This document shows, one piece after another, positions 1 to 9,670 of a DNA stretch of 64,000 nucleotides; within the stretch, counting starts at the first letter, position 1; each line of letters starts with the position of its first letter. Source of the DNA: Diplonema papillatum (lineage: Eukaryota > Euglenozoa > Diplonemea > Diplonemida > Diplonemidae). The notes under the pieces are model-generated. The model did not search any database, was not told the origin of the DNA, and was given only the letters and a program-made list of their open reading frames with translations. Position numbers and translations under genes: made by a program. Where the stretch lies: positions 1 through 64,000 of the forward strand of contig JAPJBO010000220.1 in NCBI GenBank assembly GCA_030068145.1, in the 5' to 3' direction.

Positions 1-332
1 AGCAAAGTTCGGGCGAAACAAAGTTCGGGCGTAGCTAAGTTCGGGTGAAGCTAAGTTCGGGTGAAGCAAAGTTCTGGGGGAAGCAAGGTTCGGGCGAAGC
101 AAAGTTCGGGTGAAGCTAAGTTCGGGCGAAGCAAAGTCCGGGGGAAGCTAAGGTCGGGGGGAAGCAAAGTTCGGGTGAAGCAAAGTTCTGGTGAAGCTAA
201 GATCGGGCGAAACAAAGTTCGGGCGAAGCTAAGTTCGGGTGAAGCTAAGTTCGGGTGAAGCAAAGTTCTGGTGAAGCAAAGTTCGGGCGAAGCAAAGTTC
301 GGGCGAAGTTCGGGTGAAGCAAAGTTCTGGTG
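1..332 (+). repeat. 16-bp minisatellite array
   Basis: About twenty head-to-tail units of the form WAAGTTCGGGYGAAGC, with point variants (ttctgg, gatcgg). The unit is not a multiple of three, so three units give a 16-codon period and long spurious reading frames on both strands. I treat those as repeat artefacts. The same unit recurs at 39650-39760 and, inverted, at 1228-1290. Confidence 0.95.
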
Positions 333-620
333 AACATTGCATGTTCATAGGACCTCTAGTCTCGAAAAATTCTCAAAAACTTCAAACCGAAAAAAACACT
401 TCGCGCGGGGATCCAACCGCGATCCTGTGGGTCCGGAGACCGCGGCACTGTTGAAGTGGACCATACAGGCATGAAATCCGAAAAACGGAAAAAGCCAGCT
501 CCTAACTATTATCTAGTTCAAAAACAATACACTTTTTAGTGTAGAGAAAAGTGGGGTTGGCTCGAATAGAGGCTATTCACATTGCATGTTCATAGGACCT
601 CCAGTCTCGAAAAATTTTTT
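333..620 (+). repeat. tail of composite dispersed repeat, with tRNA-like segment
   Basis: The tract ends in an attgcatgttcataggacc-type motif followed by tccagtctcgaaaaa. The same tail, preceded by aaaacaataca and a ggttggctcgaatagagg block, occurs at 40230-40345. The attgcatgttcatagg motif also occurs at 336-352, so it is duplicated inside this copy. A segment around 390-450 resembles a decayed tRNA on the minus strand. I read this as a tRNA-derived, SINE-like tail attached to the minisatellite. No gene is seen. Confidence 0.7.
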
Positions 621-680
621 AGGGCTCCATCGGCCCCGCGGGAGCGTTTTGAAAAGACACAAGGTTTTGACCCTGCATGA
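621..680 (+). repeat. short dispersed repeat
   Basis: The block gcatcggccccgcgg-like, then agcgttt, aaaagacacaag and ttttgaccctgcatg, recurs almost unchanged at 59826-59890. It lies immediately before the possible transposase fragment at 677. Confidence 0.75.
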
Positions 681-1111
681 TAAACCGCGCAACTGAAGGT
701 TTAGCAGGCTTTACCCGCGTGACACCCCAGACAGTCCAGGCCTATCATGCCGAAGTGGCCACGCCCTACGTTAACGGGCTAATCTCTGACCTTCGTTCGG
801 GTTTGAAGAGCAACCTGGGTGTCATGGAGGGATTCAGCCTTTTTGACCTGAGTGGGCCTGTGGCTGGAAACCAACCTGAGGCGGTCAGACTTGTTGATAT
901 TCTTGTCGCCCATTATGGCGAGGAAAAGGTCCGACCAACCCAGGAAGGCAGATCCGCACGTTCTCCTCCCTTTCTCAATGCCCGCTTCATTGCAGATTTC
1001 AGGAATGAGGTTTTTCCCCGAGCCGACGACGAGCACAGATCTGTTCTCGAGGAGCTCAAAACCTTTCGACACCTCTCGGAACGGCATCAGTTGAAAGACT
1101 GTTCAGTTTGA
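677..1111 (+). pseudogene. possible hAT-like transposase fragment (144 codons)
   Basis: This open frame starts with ATG and encodes 144 residues. The stretch PYVNGLISDLRSGL, a following FSLFDLSGP and a later HYGEEKV have the spacing I recall from the middle of hAT-derived, ZNF862-like proteins (helix, then sIFDP, then YGeee). No zinc finger, DDE core or dimerisation domain is present, so at most this is a fragment. It sits directly after a dispersed repeat, which fits mobile DNA. It could equally be a chance open frame in repeat-rich sequence; the family assignment is weak. Confidence 0.3.
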
Positions 1112-1227
1112 TGAAGCTGATCAAAACGAGGCAAAGGTGGCATACAGCATGCAGTTGCAGCAAAAAAAAAAAACAAGCCCAGACCGGAACTCAGGATTTT
1201 TTCGAAGCCCCGTATAAACCCCTGGAA

Positions 1228-1341
1228 CTAAGCATCACTCGAACTTAGCTTCACCCGCATTGCCCGAACTTAGCTTCGCCCGAACTTTAACTGCTGCCTC
1301 CAGTCTCGCCACGCGCCGGCCTTAGCCGAGCGCACGTACTT
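1228..1341 (-). repeat. head of composite repeat, inverted copy
   Basis: The reverse complement of 1285-1341 matches 39595-39655 almost base for base: an unrepeated head running from ctaagtacgtgcgctcgg to gactggaggcagcag. It is followed on the minus strand by the aagttcggg minisatellite units. This shows that head and minisatellite belong to one repeat family. Confidence 0.85.
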
Positions 1342-1344
1342 AGT

Positions 1345-2285
1345 CACAGTCGCGATTGTGACCCTCAACATTTTCACTATGAAAATCTTTAGTCACAGTC
1401 GCGATTGTGTGGCCCTTAACATTTTCACTATGAAAAACTTCAGTTACAATCGCGATTGTAACTGAAGATTTTCCTGGTGAAAATGTTAAGAGCTACAATC
1501 GCGATTGTAACTGAAGATTTTCCTGGTGAAAATGCCTTGTGATTGTAACTGAAGTTTTTCATAGAAAATGTTAAGAGCTACAATCGCGACTGTGACTGAA
1601 GATTTTCCTTGTGAAAATGCCTTGCGATTGTAACTGAAGATTTTTTCTGGTAAAATGCCTTGTGCGATTGTAACTGAAGATTTTCCTGGTGAAAATGCCT
1701 TGTGATTGTAACTGAAGTTTTTCATAGTGAAAATGTAAAGAGCTACAATCGTGATTGTAACTGAAGATTTTCCTGGTGAAAATGCCTTGCGATTGTAACT
1801 GAAGATTTTCCTGGTGAAAATGTTAGGAGCACAATCGCGATTGTAACTGAAGATTTTCCTGGTGAAAATGCCTTGCGATTGTAACTGAAGATTTTCCTGG
1901 TGAAATTGTTAGGAGCACAATCGCGATTGTAACTGAAGATTTTCCTGGTGAAAATGCCTTGTGATTGTAACTGAAGTTTTTCATAGTGAAAATGTTAAGA
2001 GCTACAATCGCGATTGTAACTGAAGATTTTCCTGGTGAAAATGCCTTGCGATTGTAACTGAAGTTTTTCCTGGTGAAAATGTTAGGAGCACAATCGCGAT
2101 TGTAACTGAAGATTTTCCTGGTGAAAATGCCTTGCGATTGTAACTGAAGTTTTTCCTGGTGAAAATGTTAGGAGCACAATCGCGATTGTAACTGAAGATT
2201 TTCCTGGTGAAAATGCCTTGCGATTGTAACTGAAGATTTTCCTTTTTAAATTGTTAGGAGCACAATTGCGATTGTAACTGAAGAC
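1345..2285. repeat. 0.9-kb tandem array with an inversion centre
   Basis: Roughly twenty copies of gattgtaactgaag followed by attttcctggtgaaaatg, in two alternating unit types: a short one with a ccttgc spacer and a longer one with gttaggagcacaatcgc. The first three units (1345-1437) are in the opposite orientation to the rest. The switch happens at 1438-1467, a perfect 30-bp palindrome whose core is acaatcgcgattgt. Confidence 0.95.
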
Positions 2286-2900
2286 TGTCGAGTAAAAACC
2301 AACACCAATTAATATGTAAGGCGGCACCGAAAGTGTAGGTCCACCGCAGAAGGTACCCGGAATGCTTTGCCATTGCAGCGCTGAATGCACATCTCTGACA
2401 GACAGGAACCACTACTTTCCAAAGCCTCCAGAGGGCAAGCCCGGTTGTGCTTGACGCAACGGACTACAACCGACCACCAGCAATTGCCTCAAACTCCCCC
2501 GATACTACGGGAACCGAGGAGCCTAGTACAAGCAGATTAACCCTCTGCCCTCGCTGTTTCCAAATGAAGCATCATTTCCAAATTCGTGTGTCATGCTGGC
2601 TCTAGCGAGCGAGCGTTACTTCACCACCGCGCCGTAGCCTCCCTTGTGCCCTGGGTTCCATGATTGGCTGTTCTCGGCCGGTCGGTGTTTCCTCGTCTTA
2701 CACGTCTTCTTCAATTGTTTTACCCCAACGTCCGGGTCTGCCACTGGTGCGGCCCCCGTTTCTCCGCTCCTCTGTCTCTTCTGCTTCACCTCATGCTTCC
2801 ATCCGGGCCTGCCTGCGCTTCCAGTCCGCTGGGTATTGTTCCTGGGGGTGAATCTTCCATTTCGGGTCCCCGTTTTCGAGCGACCTGCCTGAGGTACGGC
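2284..2900. repeat. dispersed repeat, copy 1 (about 0.6 kb)
   Basis: This segment aligns with 18797-19440 across its length. Shared blocks include ctgtcgagt, ggtacccggaatgct, ctgacagacaggaaccact, cccgatactacgggaaccg and gattggctgttctcgg. The copies differ by indels and many substitutions. No coding potential is shared between them, so the open frames here are not genes. Confidence 0.85.
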
Positions 2901-3689
2901 ACGCTCTCTCGCTTGCCATCTTGCCTGCTCGCAGAACGGCCTCGAATGCCTGCATTTGCGGCACTCATCGTCTGCATCGATGTTCTGCATCCGCGGTACG
3001 TGCTTACTTTTCAGTCGACAACTACTGCTCCCGACACATTGAGCTAATGCTAACTCCACTGCAGAACGAGTGGTGACCTGTCTCTGCTAATTGCGTGACG
3101 CTTGTTTGCACGCAGTTGCGCGTCCACGAACGCCACGCACCCATGCTCGGTAGCCATTCCTCCCAGCTGCCGGGGTTGTTGGTACCCGCATTTTGGAGTG
3201 CATCAAAACCCCTGCAGAGCTCAAACAGCGGCTTGGTCAGCCACAGTTTGAAAGGATGCGGAACCAAAGGTAGCAGTCTGCTCAGGCCATCTTAAGCCAT
3301 CCGACAGCACCTTCTAGGCGAGGGAAAACCGGTTGTACTTGATGGGCGGGGAACCCGCCCGTCCGAACCGCTTGTTGCCGACTTCTGTTCCGATGGCACA
3401 GCCGAGCGGGTTGAGCATGGGAACTTCTGTCCCTCGTTCTGATCCGATGGAGATGCTGCTTCTCTTTCCGTTTTCCAAGCTACAGAAGGGGCCTCAAACC
3501 GACAAAATATTCACGATACCGAAGCCCATAGGCTGAACATAACAGAAGGGCGAGGGACCGTAAAGAGCGGGACAAACCCCCACGAGCACCAGACGATCAT
3601 GAAACGTGGCAAAATCCTCCGCGAAGCCTGAAATCTCCACGACCAAGGGTGCTAGCAGGTGCTGGGGAGACAAAAATAAAAAAACCAGA
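2901..3689. other. intergenic, no gene recognised
   Basis: Several short open frames exist on both strands but none resembles a known protein, and none is repeated elsewhere in the window. The segment ends at a run of about 21 C (3690-3710), which marks the truncated 5' edge of the USP retroelement copy. Confidence 0.6.
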
Positions 3690-3710
3690 CCCCCCCCCCC
3701 CCCCCCCCCC

Positions 3711-4766
3711 GGTACTTCTCTGAATTTCCGGGGGTTCCTGAAGGAGTTCTTGACGTACTTCGTCCTACTGGTAAGCTCGCGCTCGGGGAGGAGCCAGCTC
3801 AGCCAAGACAGCCGAAGGATAGGGGCTGAAACAATCCTCGCCATGCTCCCAATGTTCTGCGATGCGCGACAGCACGACGCGCACGAGGCTTTGGTTGCAA
3901 TTCTGGATAGGACAGACAGCTCCCTAGGGCCGGACGAGACGACGGAGGCTTGTCCGGATTGGCGGCTTTTCCAGACGTGCCTGGAAAACACGATGACGAC
4001 AACAACACGATGTATCGCCTGTGGCGCCACATCCACCCGTCATCAACTGGTACGGTGTCTTCAAGTCCCTCGTGGAAGGCCGGTGGAGGACGCATTCTGT
4101 GTTCGTGGAATTATGAATCCGGAGAGGAGGTGTGACTGCGGAGCTGCTGGATCCGTTGTGGAGACCATGAACGTGCATGTGGCGTCCGAGTGCCTGCTGT
4201 TGCAGTTCGGCATTTACGCAAGCGATGGTGCGAGACTACGGAATGACGCTTCCCTACCGCTCCTCCTGCGACTGCCGGACGGCACACTACGCCTTTCCGC
4301 GGTGGTTGTACACACGGGACAAAATACGACAAGCGGCCATTTTGTCACATACGTCTTGCAAGGGATGCAATGGACGCTTTTCGATGACGAACGAGTCTTG
4401 CACGTCGACAACGTTCCTTGGACTGACATATACCTCGCCGCATACGTACGAATCCCCAATGCGTCCCACGAGGTGGTCGAACGCTTGCCATCACCTACTA
4501 TGATGGCAACAACAGTCCCACCGCAGGTCCCGCTGATACCTTCTAGTCCGCCCTGTACCGACGCGAATCTGGAATCTTGCCAACCCATGCCCTCCGACGC
4601 CGCTTTGGCAGCACACGACCAGCCACCTGAACAGCCCAAGGACCCCCCGGAACTGCGCTGCAAGCGCTGCTTCACCGACCGCACCAAGGACGGTCGATTG
4701 TTCCGGGGCCTCAGAGGCCTGCATGTGCACGAACGTCTCTGCACGTACGTCAACTTCGGGGAGTGA
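3711..4766 (+). pseudogene. 5'-truncated USP (C19) protease of a retroelement, copy 1
   Basis: The frame encodes the C-terminal two thirds of a ubiquitin-specific protease. Visible are the CDARQHDAHEAL block typical of the USP palm, a CIACG half zinc knuckle, the catalytic-His box SGHFVTYV and the Asp box LFDDERV. The catalytic-Cys box is absent: homology to the copy at 55.5 kb starts at NFRGF, downstream of the NTCFLG motif there, immediately after a 21-C tract. The protein ends in a CCHC-like finger, CKRC then H-x4-C (about 4651-4740). The reading frame is otherwise open. The truncation on the 5' side with an intact 3' region fits target-primed retrotransposition. An open frame runs upstream through the C tract but has no ATG and no homology. 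Function today: probably none. Confidence 0.85.
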
Positions 4767-5425
4767 TGTATGCCCTGCGGAACAGCCGGAATCTCGGCCT
4801 AGCGGGGCTGAGTTCAGGTACGGTGCCCACTGTAAATAAGAGGACGCATTGCTGAAGTGCTGCGTCGGCGACGTTTGCTTTTCGTGCCGCGTCTGATGAC
4901 GACCTGCCGACTTGCGTTTAATGTACTGGAGGTTCGTTAAAGACCGCCTGGCCGTGTGCTAGGCGTAGTTTAAGGTTGTACTGATCTACAAACAACCACT
5001 TACGAGCTTGTCAACCCCACCGATTTTCTATCTTCTTTCCCCCTCCCCCTTTTCGACGTTGCTGTTGACTAACGGTTAGGTCGGACCCTTCCCCGGTGAA
5101 CATCCCATGAAAGTAACAGTGTTGACTTAGACCGATACGGGCTACATGGCAACCCCTGCTCAACATGTATGCACGTGGGGGGCCCAGGGCCACATTCATT
5201 GCGAATGTGTTCGTGGTGTCGGTCGCAGAAGTCTTTTGTTTTGGCTAGCCAAAGAGAGAAAAAGAGCGAAAGAGTACGTACAGTAGTGAGTAGAGAAGAG
5301 AACGAGTGTAAAAGAAAGGAGGTAGCACAGACTACCAGGCCAGCGGAGACCACCGCAAAAAGAAAAATTTTCTTTCCCCTACTTCATCCCACAAAACCAT
5401 CACCAACAACAACGACCCCCCCCCC
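4767..5425 (+). mobile_element. 3' non-coding region of USP retroelement, copy 1
   Basis: About 0.66 kb downstream of the USP stop codon is repeated almost identically at 9024-9670 and more distantly at 57835-58190. The block gtgctaggcgtagtttaagg and the block acgggctacatggcaac are conserved in all three copies. This identifies it as the 3' end of the element rather than host DNA. It ends near acaacaacaacg and a 10-C tract (5416-5425). Confidence 0.85.
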
Positions 5426-5432
5426 GGTACTT

Positions 5433-5621
5433 CACGACACACTAGTAAGGTACATAACTTGTGAAAATAACTAGTTATTTTATAACTAGTTATATTTGAT
5501 AACTTGTGACTAGCACGAGCTAGTTATATAACTAGCTCGTGCTAGTTATATAACTAGCTTGTGCTAGTTATATAACTAGCTCTGCTAGTTATATAACTAG
5601 CTCTGCTAGTTATATAACTAG
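5433..5621 (+). repeat. left terminal inverted repeat with five 16-bp palindromes
   Basis: Perfect palindromes ctagttatataactag start at 5520, 5542, 5564, 5585 and 5606, giving steps of 22, 22, 21 and 21 bp. The spacers are ctcgtg, cttgtg, ctctg and ctctg. The outer part (5433-5519) is less regular but also rich in actagt and taactagtta. The right end at 8658-8833 has the mirror arrangement. Confidence 0.9.
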
Positions 5622-5626
5622 CTCCT

Positions 5627-6090
5627 AGGGTATTTTACGGGTGAAATGCATTGAAATACACCATCACTAAACAGCTACCACAGCTCGAAAGACACAAAAT
5701 AACAAGAAAACAGCAGCCTCGCAGGGAATGTGCCAGCAGGACCAAGAAGGGAAGTGTGTTGTTACAAACTGAGGCCGTGGAAAATCAGAATGTTCCACAC
5801 GATACTTCGTCTGATGCACTCCTATGAATGTGTGGACGCAGAAACTCTGCGGGCACATGGGAACTAACTGCCGAGAACCGGGCGCGACTGGGACTATCAC
5901 TCAACGCATGCGCAGAGCGGATACGGATCGTGAAGGAAGAAACTGGGTTGCTATGCGCCGAGGCTGCCGCATCGTGGCTCCTATTATGCAAATTCTCTCA
6001 CTTGTAACTTGCTCCTCATGGTATTTTACGGAGAAATGCACTGAAATACTGCCCACTGAACGGCGACCACAGCTGATATACACGAAAAAT
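5627..6090 (+). pseudogene. duplicated leader and N-terminal fragment of the zinc-finger gene
   Basis: 5824-5975 is a degraded copy of 7447-7600, the start of the C2H2 gene, recognisable from gacgcagaaact, actatcactcaacgc and gtgaaggaagaaactggg. It is out of frame and has internal deletions. The leader at 5632-5690 (ggtattttacggg, tgaaatgcattgaaatac) is duplicated at 6018-6078, just before the gene at 6095. The left arm has thus gained a second promoter-like leader and a broken partial gene. Confidence 0.75.
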
Positions 6091-6094
6091 CAAA

Positions 6095-7126
6095 ATGAGC
6101 AAGCGCGCACGTGAGACAAAGGCGAAGACACCCGAGAAGAAGAAGCAGAAGTCCGGCGACTTGGAGCCGGACGCGAATGCCAAGACGGACGCGAACATCG
6201 TGGAAGACTTCGTGGAGTTGTTTTTGATGGTAAAGGAGGGAGAGGAGGTCCAACACGTGCCTTTGAAGGCACTGGTGGGACAGCTTTTTGGTCTCTCGTT
6301 GTCAACGAAGAATGGCATCCTCGGCAAGGCTATTGCCGCAAAGTTTCCTGCGCTCAAGGCGCTGAAAAACCAGACCCAAACAATTGGCTCAAAACTCTAT
6401 TCGCTGCGGGTGAAAATGAACACCGACTTGGTGTTCCGCGGTGTCGGGCTCCGCAAAAAGCTGACGGCCACGGCGAAGGACTCGGAGGCGTACCACCGAT
6501 TGAAGGCGGCTACGGTAGGCGATGTCAACCTGGAAACGGTTGACTTGCCGTCCTTATACAAGTGCAAGACGGCATCGGGGGCTATTACTCCCGCTGCTGC
6601 TGTCACAGGGACTCGCAGAAACAAGTGGCCGGACATCACTGTCCTGGGGAGGAAACAGGTGCGCGAAGAGGGTGTGGACGTCACCTACTTCTGCATCGTT
6701 ATCGAAAGTGGGTGCAGTGTCGTGTCGACTGTGCACCCACCGACGCTGACAGGCAACCGGCTGGATTTCACGTTTCTTCGTGAACGTCCGTCGGAGCACT
6801 GTGAGGCTGGTTTGTACACCGGAAGCTACACCCTCCCTCCAGACGTCATGATCGACAGTGTCCGGCCCCTGCAGGTCCGGGGGGCTAGCGGGGGATTTGC
6901 AACCTTTGTGAACTTTCCCCTGTCGAGGAAGAAACATAGCGTGAGCCTGCAGCCCGGTGACTGGCGCAGCAATCCAGATGTCGTGGGGCTTTTCTCCGAC
7001 TCGGGGGACGACGCTGATGGCATCGAGGATGAGGACGACGACGACAAAGACTCTCAAATCAAAGCCGACGTGGAGGATGATCCTGATGCCAGCGACAATG
7101 AGAGCGTGACGTTTGTTCCCAACTGA
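6095..7126 (+). CDS. transposon protein A, unknown function (343 aa)
   Basis: I do not recognise the family. The protein starts at an ATG in a favourable context (caaaATGA). It opens with a strongly basic segment, KRARETKAKTPEKKKQK (residues 3-19), which looks like a nuclear localisation signal. A predicted globular part of about 280 residues follows, with no obvious zinc ligands or membrane segments. It ends in an acidic low-complexity tail of Asp and Glu runs (about residues 300-335). The gene lies inside the palindrome-array inverted repeats, in tandem with the zinc-finger gene 321 bp downstream. It is intact, with no frameshift or stop. By position it is a candidate recombinase or DNA-binding partner; that is inference only. 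Confidence 0.7.
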   Translation: MSKRARETKAKTPEKKKQKSGDLEPDANAKTDANIVEDFVELFLMVKEGEEVQHVPLKALVGQLFGLSLSTKNGILGKAIAAKFPALKALKNQTQTIGSKLYSLRVKMNTDLVFRGVGLRKKLTATAKDSEAYHRLKAATVGDVNLETVDLPSLYKCKTASGAITPAAAVTGTRRNKWPDITVLGRKQVREEGVDVTYFCIVIESGCSVVSTVHPPTLTGNRLDFTFLRERPSEHCEAGLYTGSYTLPPDVMIDSVRPLQVRGASGGFATFVNFPLSRKKHSVSLQPGDWRSNPDVVGLFSDSGDDADGIEDEDDDDKDSQIKADVEDDPDASDNESVTFVPN

Positions 7127-7447
7127 AAACCTTTTTGTTTTTGCAGCACCAAAATCAGATCATCCTTTTTATTTTGTACTCCGTTTTTTGAGCAAACCAA
7201 GGTACAGGCACATCACATACCGGTAAGCAACATTGACACTTTGCGGGTTACGTAAGCAACTTTTAAAACTTCGCTGGTCACAACAGTTTTTGATGAGTAG
7301 GATGCGGTCTTCCAGGTTCCTCGTAGGGAAGTGTCGAACGAGGAAGGAAATTTATTGTTAGAACCAGACCATGGATACCACTTGAAATCTTCCGCAGGAC
7401 AAAAAAAATACTCCATTCTTTCCTGGCCAGCTTACACTCTTAAGAAG

Positions 7448-8392
7448 ATGGACGCAGAAACTGTGCGGGCAATTGGGAAGATAATAGCCGAGAACCGGAC
7501 GCGATTGGGACTATCACTCAACGCTTGCGCAGAACTTGGACGGATAGTGAAGGAAGAAACTGGGATTGCGATGGGGCTGTCGCAATCGGTCGTGGCCAAG
7601 GCCGGCGAAGACTTCAAGCTGATGGCAGGTAGGGCCCTGGGGAATATCGCGGAATCCCTCCAGTTTTTATTGCGCAAATTTCCGTTCAAGACGTGTAGGG
7701 AGGCTCCCTCCGTGATTATATTCATGGACGCGTACAACACGGGGAATGCCTTTCGCTCTCGGAGCTCCAGGCAGCGGCTGGCCATCTCCCTCTCGGCTGG
7801 GAGGACTGCGACACGCTTTCTTACAGTTTGTGACAAGCGAAAGCCGCAGTTCCACGAATGGTGGATATTCAACGCCTTGCCGCAGCTGACGCAGATTCAG
7901 ACGGGCAGTTTCAGCAAAGGGAAGCACGCAGCCTCTGTACAGCTGTTTCGCTTCGGCGGGGATCATGCGGAGCTGTGGTCGCTGTTCAGTGGTGTTGGCG
8001 GTTCTGGCCATCGTAGTGCGTTTTGTACGACGGCTGCCGGTGACTGGCTAGAGCAACTGCACGCCTGCGAGAGGCTCAGCCTGCAAGAGATGCATGCAGC
8101 CGGCTATACATGCCACATCGCGCAACGGTTCCTGCAACCGTGCTTCACGATGACCCCGGCCCTGCACGACGTGAAAGGGATGATACGCCTCATTCAGCAC
8201 CGCCCTGCCGTGACATGTGAGTGCAAGGAAGACTGTCCCGCCTGTGCGAAGTCTGTACTAAAACGTGGCTTGAGCCAACATATCTTGTACAACCATGCAA
8301 GTCTACTGACAAAGACGAAGTGTCCTCTGTGTCTTGAGAGCTTTTCCTCCGCAAGACTAAGAGACTCGCACATGAAGAAACGCCATCTGTGA
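7448..8392 (+). CDS. transposon protein B, two C-terminal C2H2 fingers (314 aa)
   Basis: The start is the ATG of MDAETVRAIG; the frame is open further upstream but without ATG. The first 60 residues form a helical, possibly helix-turn-helix region, because the same segment is preserved as a fragment at 5824-5975. The middle (about 90-250) contains IIFMDAYNTG and EWWIFNALP but matches no family I know. The C terminus has two classical fingers: C-P-A-C with H-x4-H about 12 residues on (near residues 264-283), and C-P-L-C with the same spacing (near residues 292-313). Fingers at the C terminus suggest recognition of a repeated DNA target, plausibly the terminal palindromes. Whether this or protein A is the catalytic subunit cannot be told from sequence. 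Confidence 0.75.
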   Translation: MDAETVRAIGKIIAENRTRLGLSLNACAELGRIVKEETGIAMGLSQSVVAKAGEDFKLMAGRALGNIAESLQFLLRKFPFKTCREAPSVIIFMDAYNTGNAFRSRSSRQRLAISLSAGRTATRFLTVCDKRKPQFHEWWIFNALPQLTQIQTGSFSKGKHAASVQLFRFGGDHAELWSLFSGVGGSGHRSAFCTTAAGDWLEQLHACERLSLQEMHAAGYTCHIAQRFLQPCFTMTPALHDVKGMIRLIQHRPAVTCECKEDCPACAKSVLKRGLSQHILYNHASLLTKTKCPLCLESFSSARLRDSHMKKRHL

Positions 8393-8657
8393 GGGGAGAG
8401 AGCGGTGTTAGCTTTGTTCTCCGACCATCTGTCTCCTTCTACAGCTCTGTAAAGCATTTCTGTTCAGATCGATTACCTCAAGACGCTTCTTGCTTCACCG
8501 TTCCGCTAAGGTGAACACAACGAAGAGACAACCGAGACAGCCGAGCAGATAGCAGAAAAAGCGGGCCAGGATACCTAGTCCGAGTGATATACACGTCCTT
8601 TTTTGACTCAACTCAATGCAGCTTCACTGTATTTCACTGGTTATTCTGCTGGGAGAG

Positions 8658-8833
8658 CTAGTTATATAACTAGCAGAGCTAGTTATATAACTAGCAGAGC
8701 TAGTCATATAACTAGCAGAGCTAGTTATATAACTAGCACGAGCTAGTTATATAACTAGCTCGTGCTAGTTATAAATTTCACTAGTCATTGAGCTAGTTAA
8801 TAACTAGCAAAACTCCATAACTAGTGCGTCGTG
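8658..8833 (-). repeat. right terminal inverted repeat with palindrome array
   Basis: Palindromes start at 8658, 8679, 8700 (one variant base, tagtcatat), 8721 and 8743, in steps of 21, 21, 21 and 22 bp, with a partial sixth at 8765. Spacers are cagag and cacgag, the reverse complements of those on the left. The outer part (8770-8833) contains actagtcattgagctagtta and ends in actagtgcgtcgtg. The same outer sequence recurs at 55228-55300. Confidence 0.9.
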
Positions 8834-9670
8834 TTGCCAACCCTTGCCCCCCGACGCCGCTTTGGCAGCACACGACCAGCCACCTGAACAGCCCAAGGAC
8901 CCCCCGGAACTGCGCTGCAAGCGCTGCTTCACCGACCGCGCCAAGGACGGTCGATTGTTCCGGGGCCTCAGAGGCCTGCGCGTGCACGAACGTCTCTGCA
9001 CGTACGTCAACTTCGGGGAGTGATGTATGCCCTGCGGAACAGCCGGAATCTCGGCCTAGCGGGGCTGAGTTCAGGTACGGTGCCCACTGTAAATAAGAGG
9101 ACGCATTGCTGAAGTGCTGCGTCGGCGAAGTTTGCTTTTCGTGCCGCGTCTGATGACGACCTGCCGACTTGCGTTTAATGTACTGGAGGTTCGTTAAAGA
9201 CCGCCTGGCCGTGTGCTAGGCGTAGTTTAAGGTTGTACTGATCTACAAACAACCACTTACGAGCTTGTCAACCCCACCGATTTTCTATCTTCTTTCCCCC
9301 TCCCCCTTTTCGACGTTGCTGTTGACTAACGGTTAGGTCGGACCCTTTCCCGGTGAACATCCCATGAAAGTAACAGTGTTGACTTAGACCGATACGGGCT
9401 ACATGGCAACCCCTGCTCAACATGTATGCACGTGGGGGGCCCAGGGCCACATTCATTGCGAATGTGTTCGTGGTGTCGGTCGCAGAAGTCTTTTGTTTTC
9501 GCTAGCCAAAGAGAGAAAAAGAGCGAAAGAGTACGTACAGTAGTGAGTAGAGAAGAGAACGAGTGTAAAAGAAAGGAGGTAGCACGGACTACCAGGCCAG
9601 CGGAGACCACCGCAAAAAGAAGTTTTCTTTCCCTACTTCATCCCACAAAACCAGCACCAACAACAACGGC
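8834..9670 (+). mobile_element. 5'-truncated USP retroelement, copy 2
   Basis: This is a near-identical duplicate of 4577-5415: the last 64 or so codons of the USP frame (linker plus the CCHC-like finger, stop at 9021-9023) and the whole 3' non-coding region. It starts abruptly at the right edge of the DNA transposon. The few differences from copy 1 indicate a recent origin. It encodes no catalytic residues. Confidence 0.85.

Larger units (their letters stand above)
5433..8833 (+). mobile_element. two-gene DNA transposon with palindrome-array terminal inverted repeats
   Basis: The element is about 3.4 kb. Both outer edges carry cacgacRcactagt in inverted orientation (5433-5446 and 8820-8833). 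Inside each edge is an array of five ctagttatataactag palindromes. Two intact genes lie between (6095-7126 and 7448-8392). The right edge abuts a truncated USP retroelement; the left edge follows the end of another. No target-site duplication can be read because the flanks are themselves repeats. Neither protein shows a transposase core that I recognise. The superfamily is unknown to me. Confidence 0.75.

Noticed and set aside
61..258. Open frames on both strands in the first 300 bp
   Set aside because: They arise because a 16-bp repeat without stop codons is open in all frames. The encoded peptides are just the repeat.
1345..2285. CRISPR-like array of repeated units
   Set aside because: The units are directly adjacent, with no unique spacers, and the host is a eukaryote. 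It is a minisatellite with an orientation switch.
4885..4985. Hammerhead ribozyme (ctgatga) in the USP element 3' region
   Set aside because: The ctgatga is not followed by a stem and GAAA in the needed spacing, and it is not conserved in the copy at 57.8 kb.
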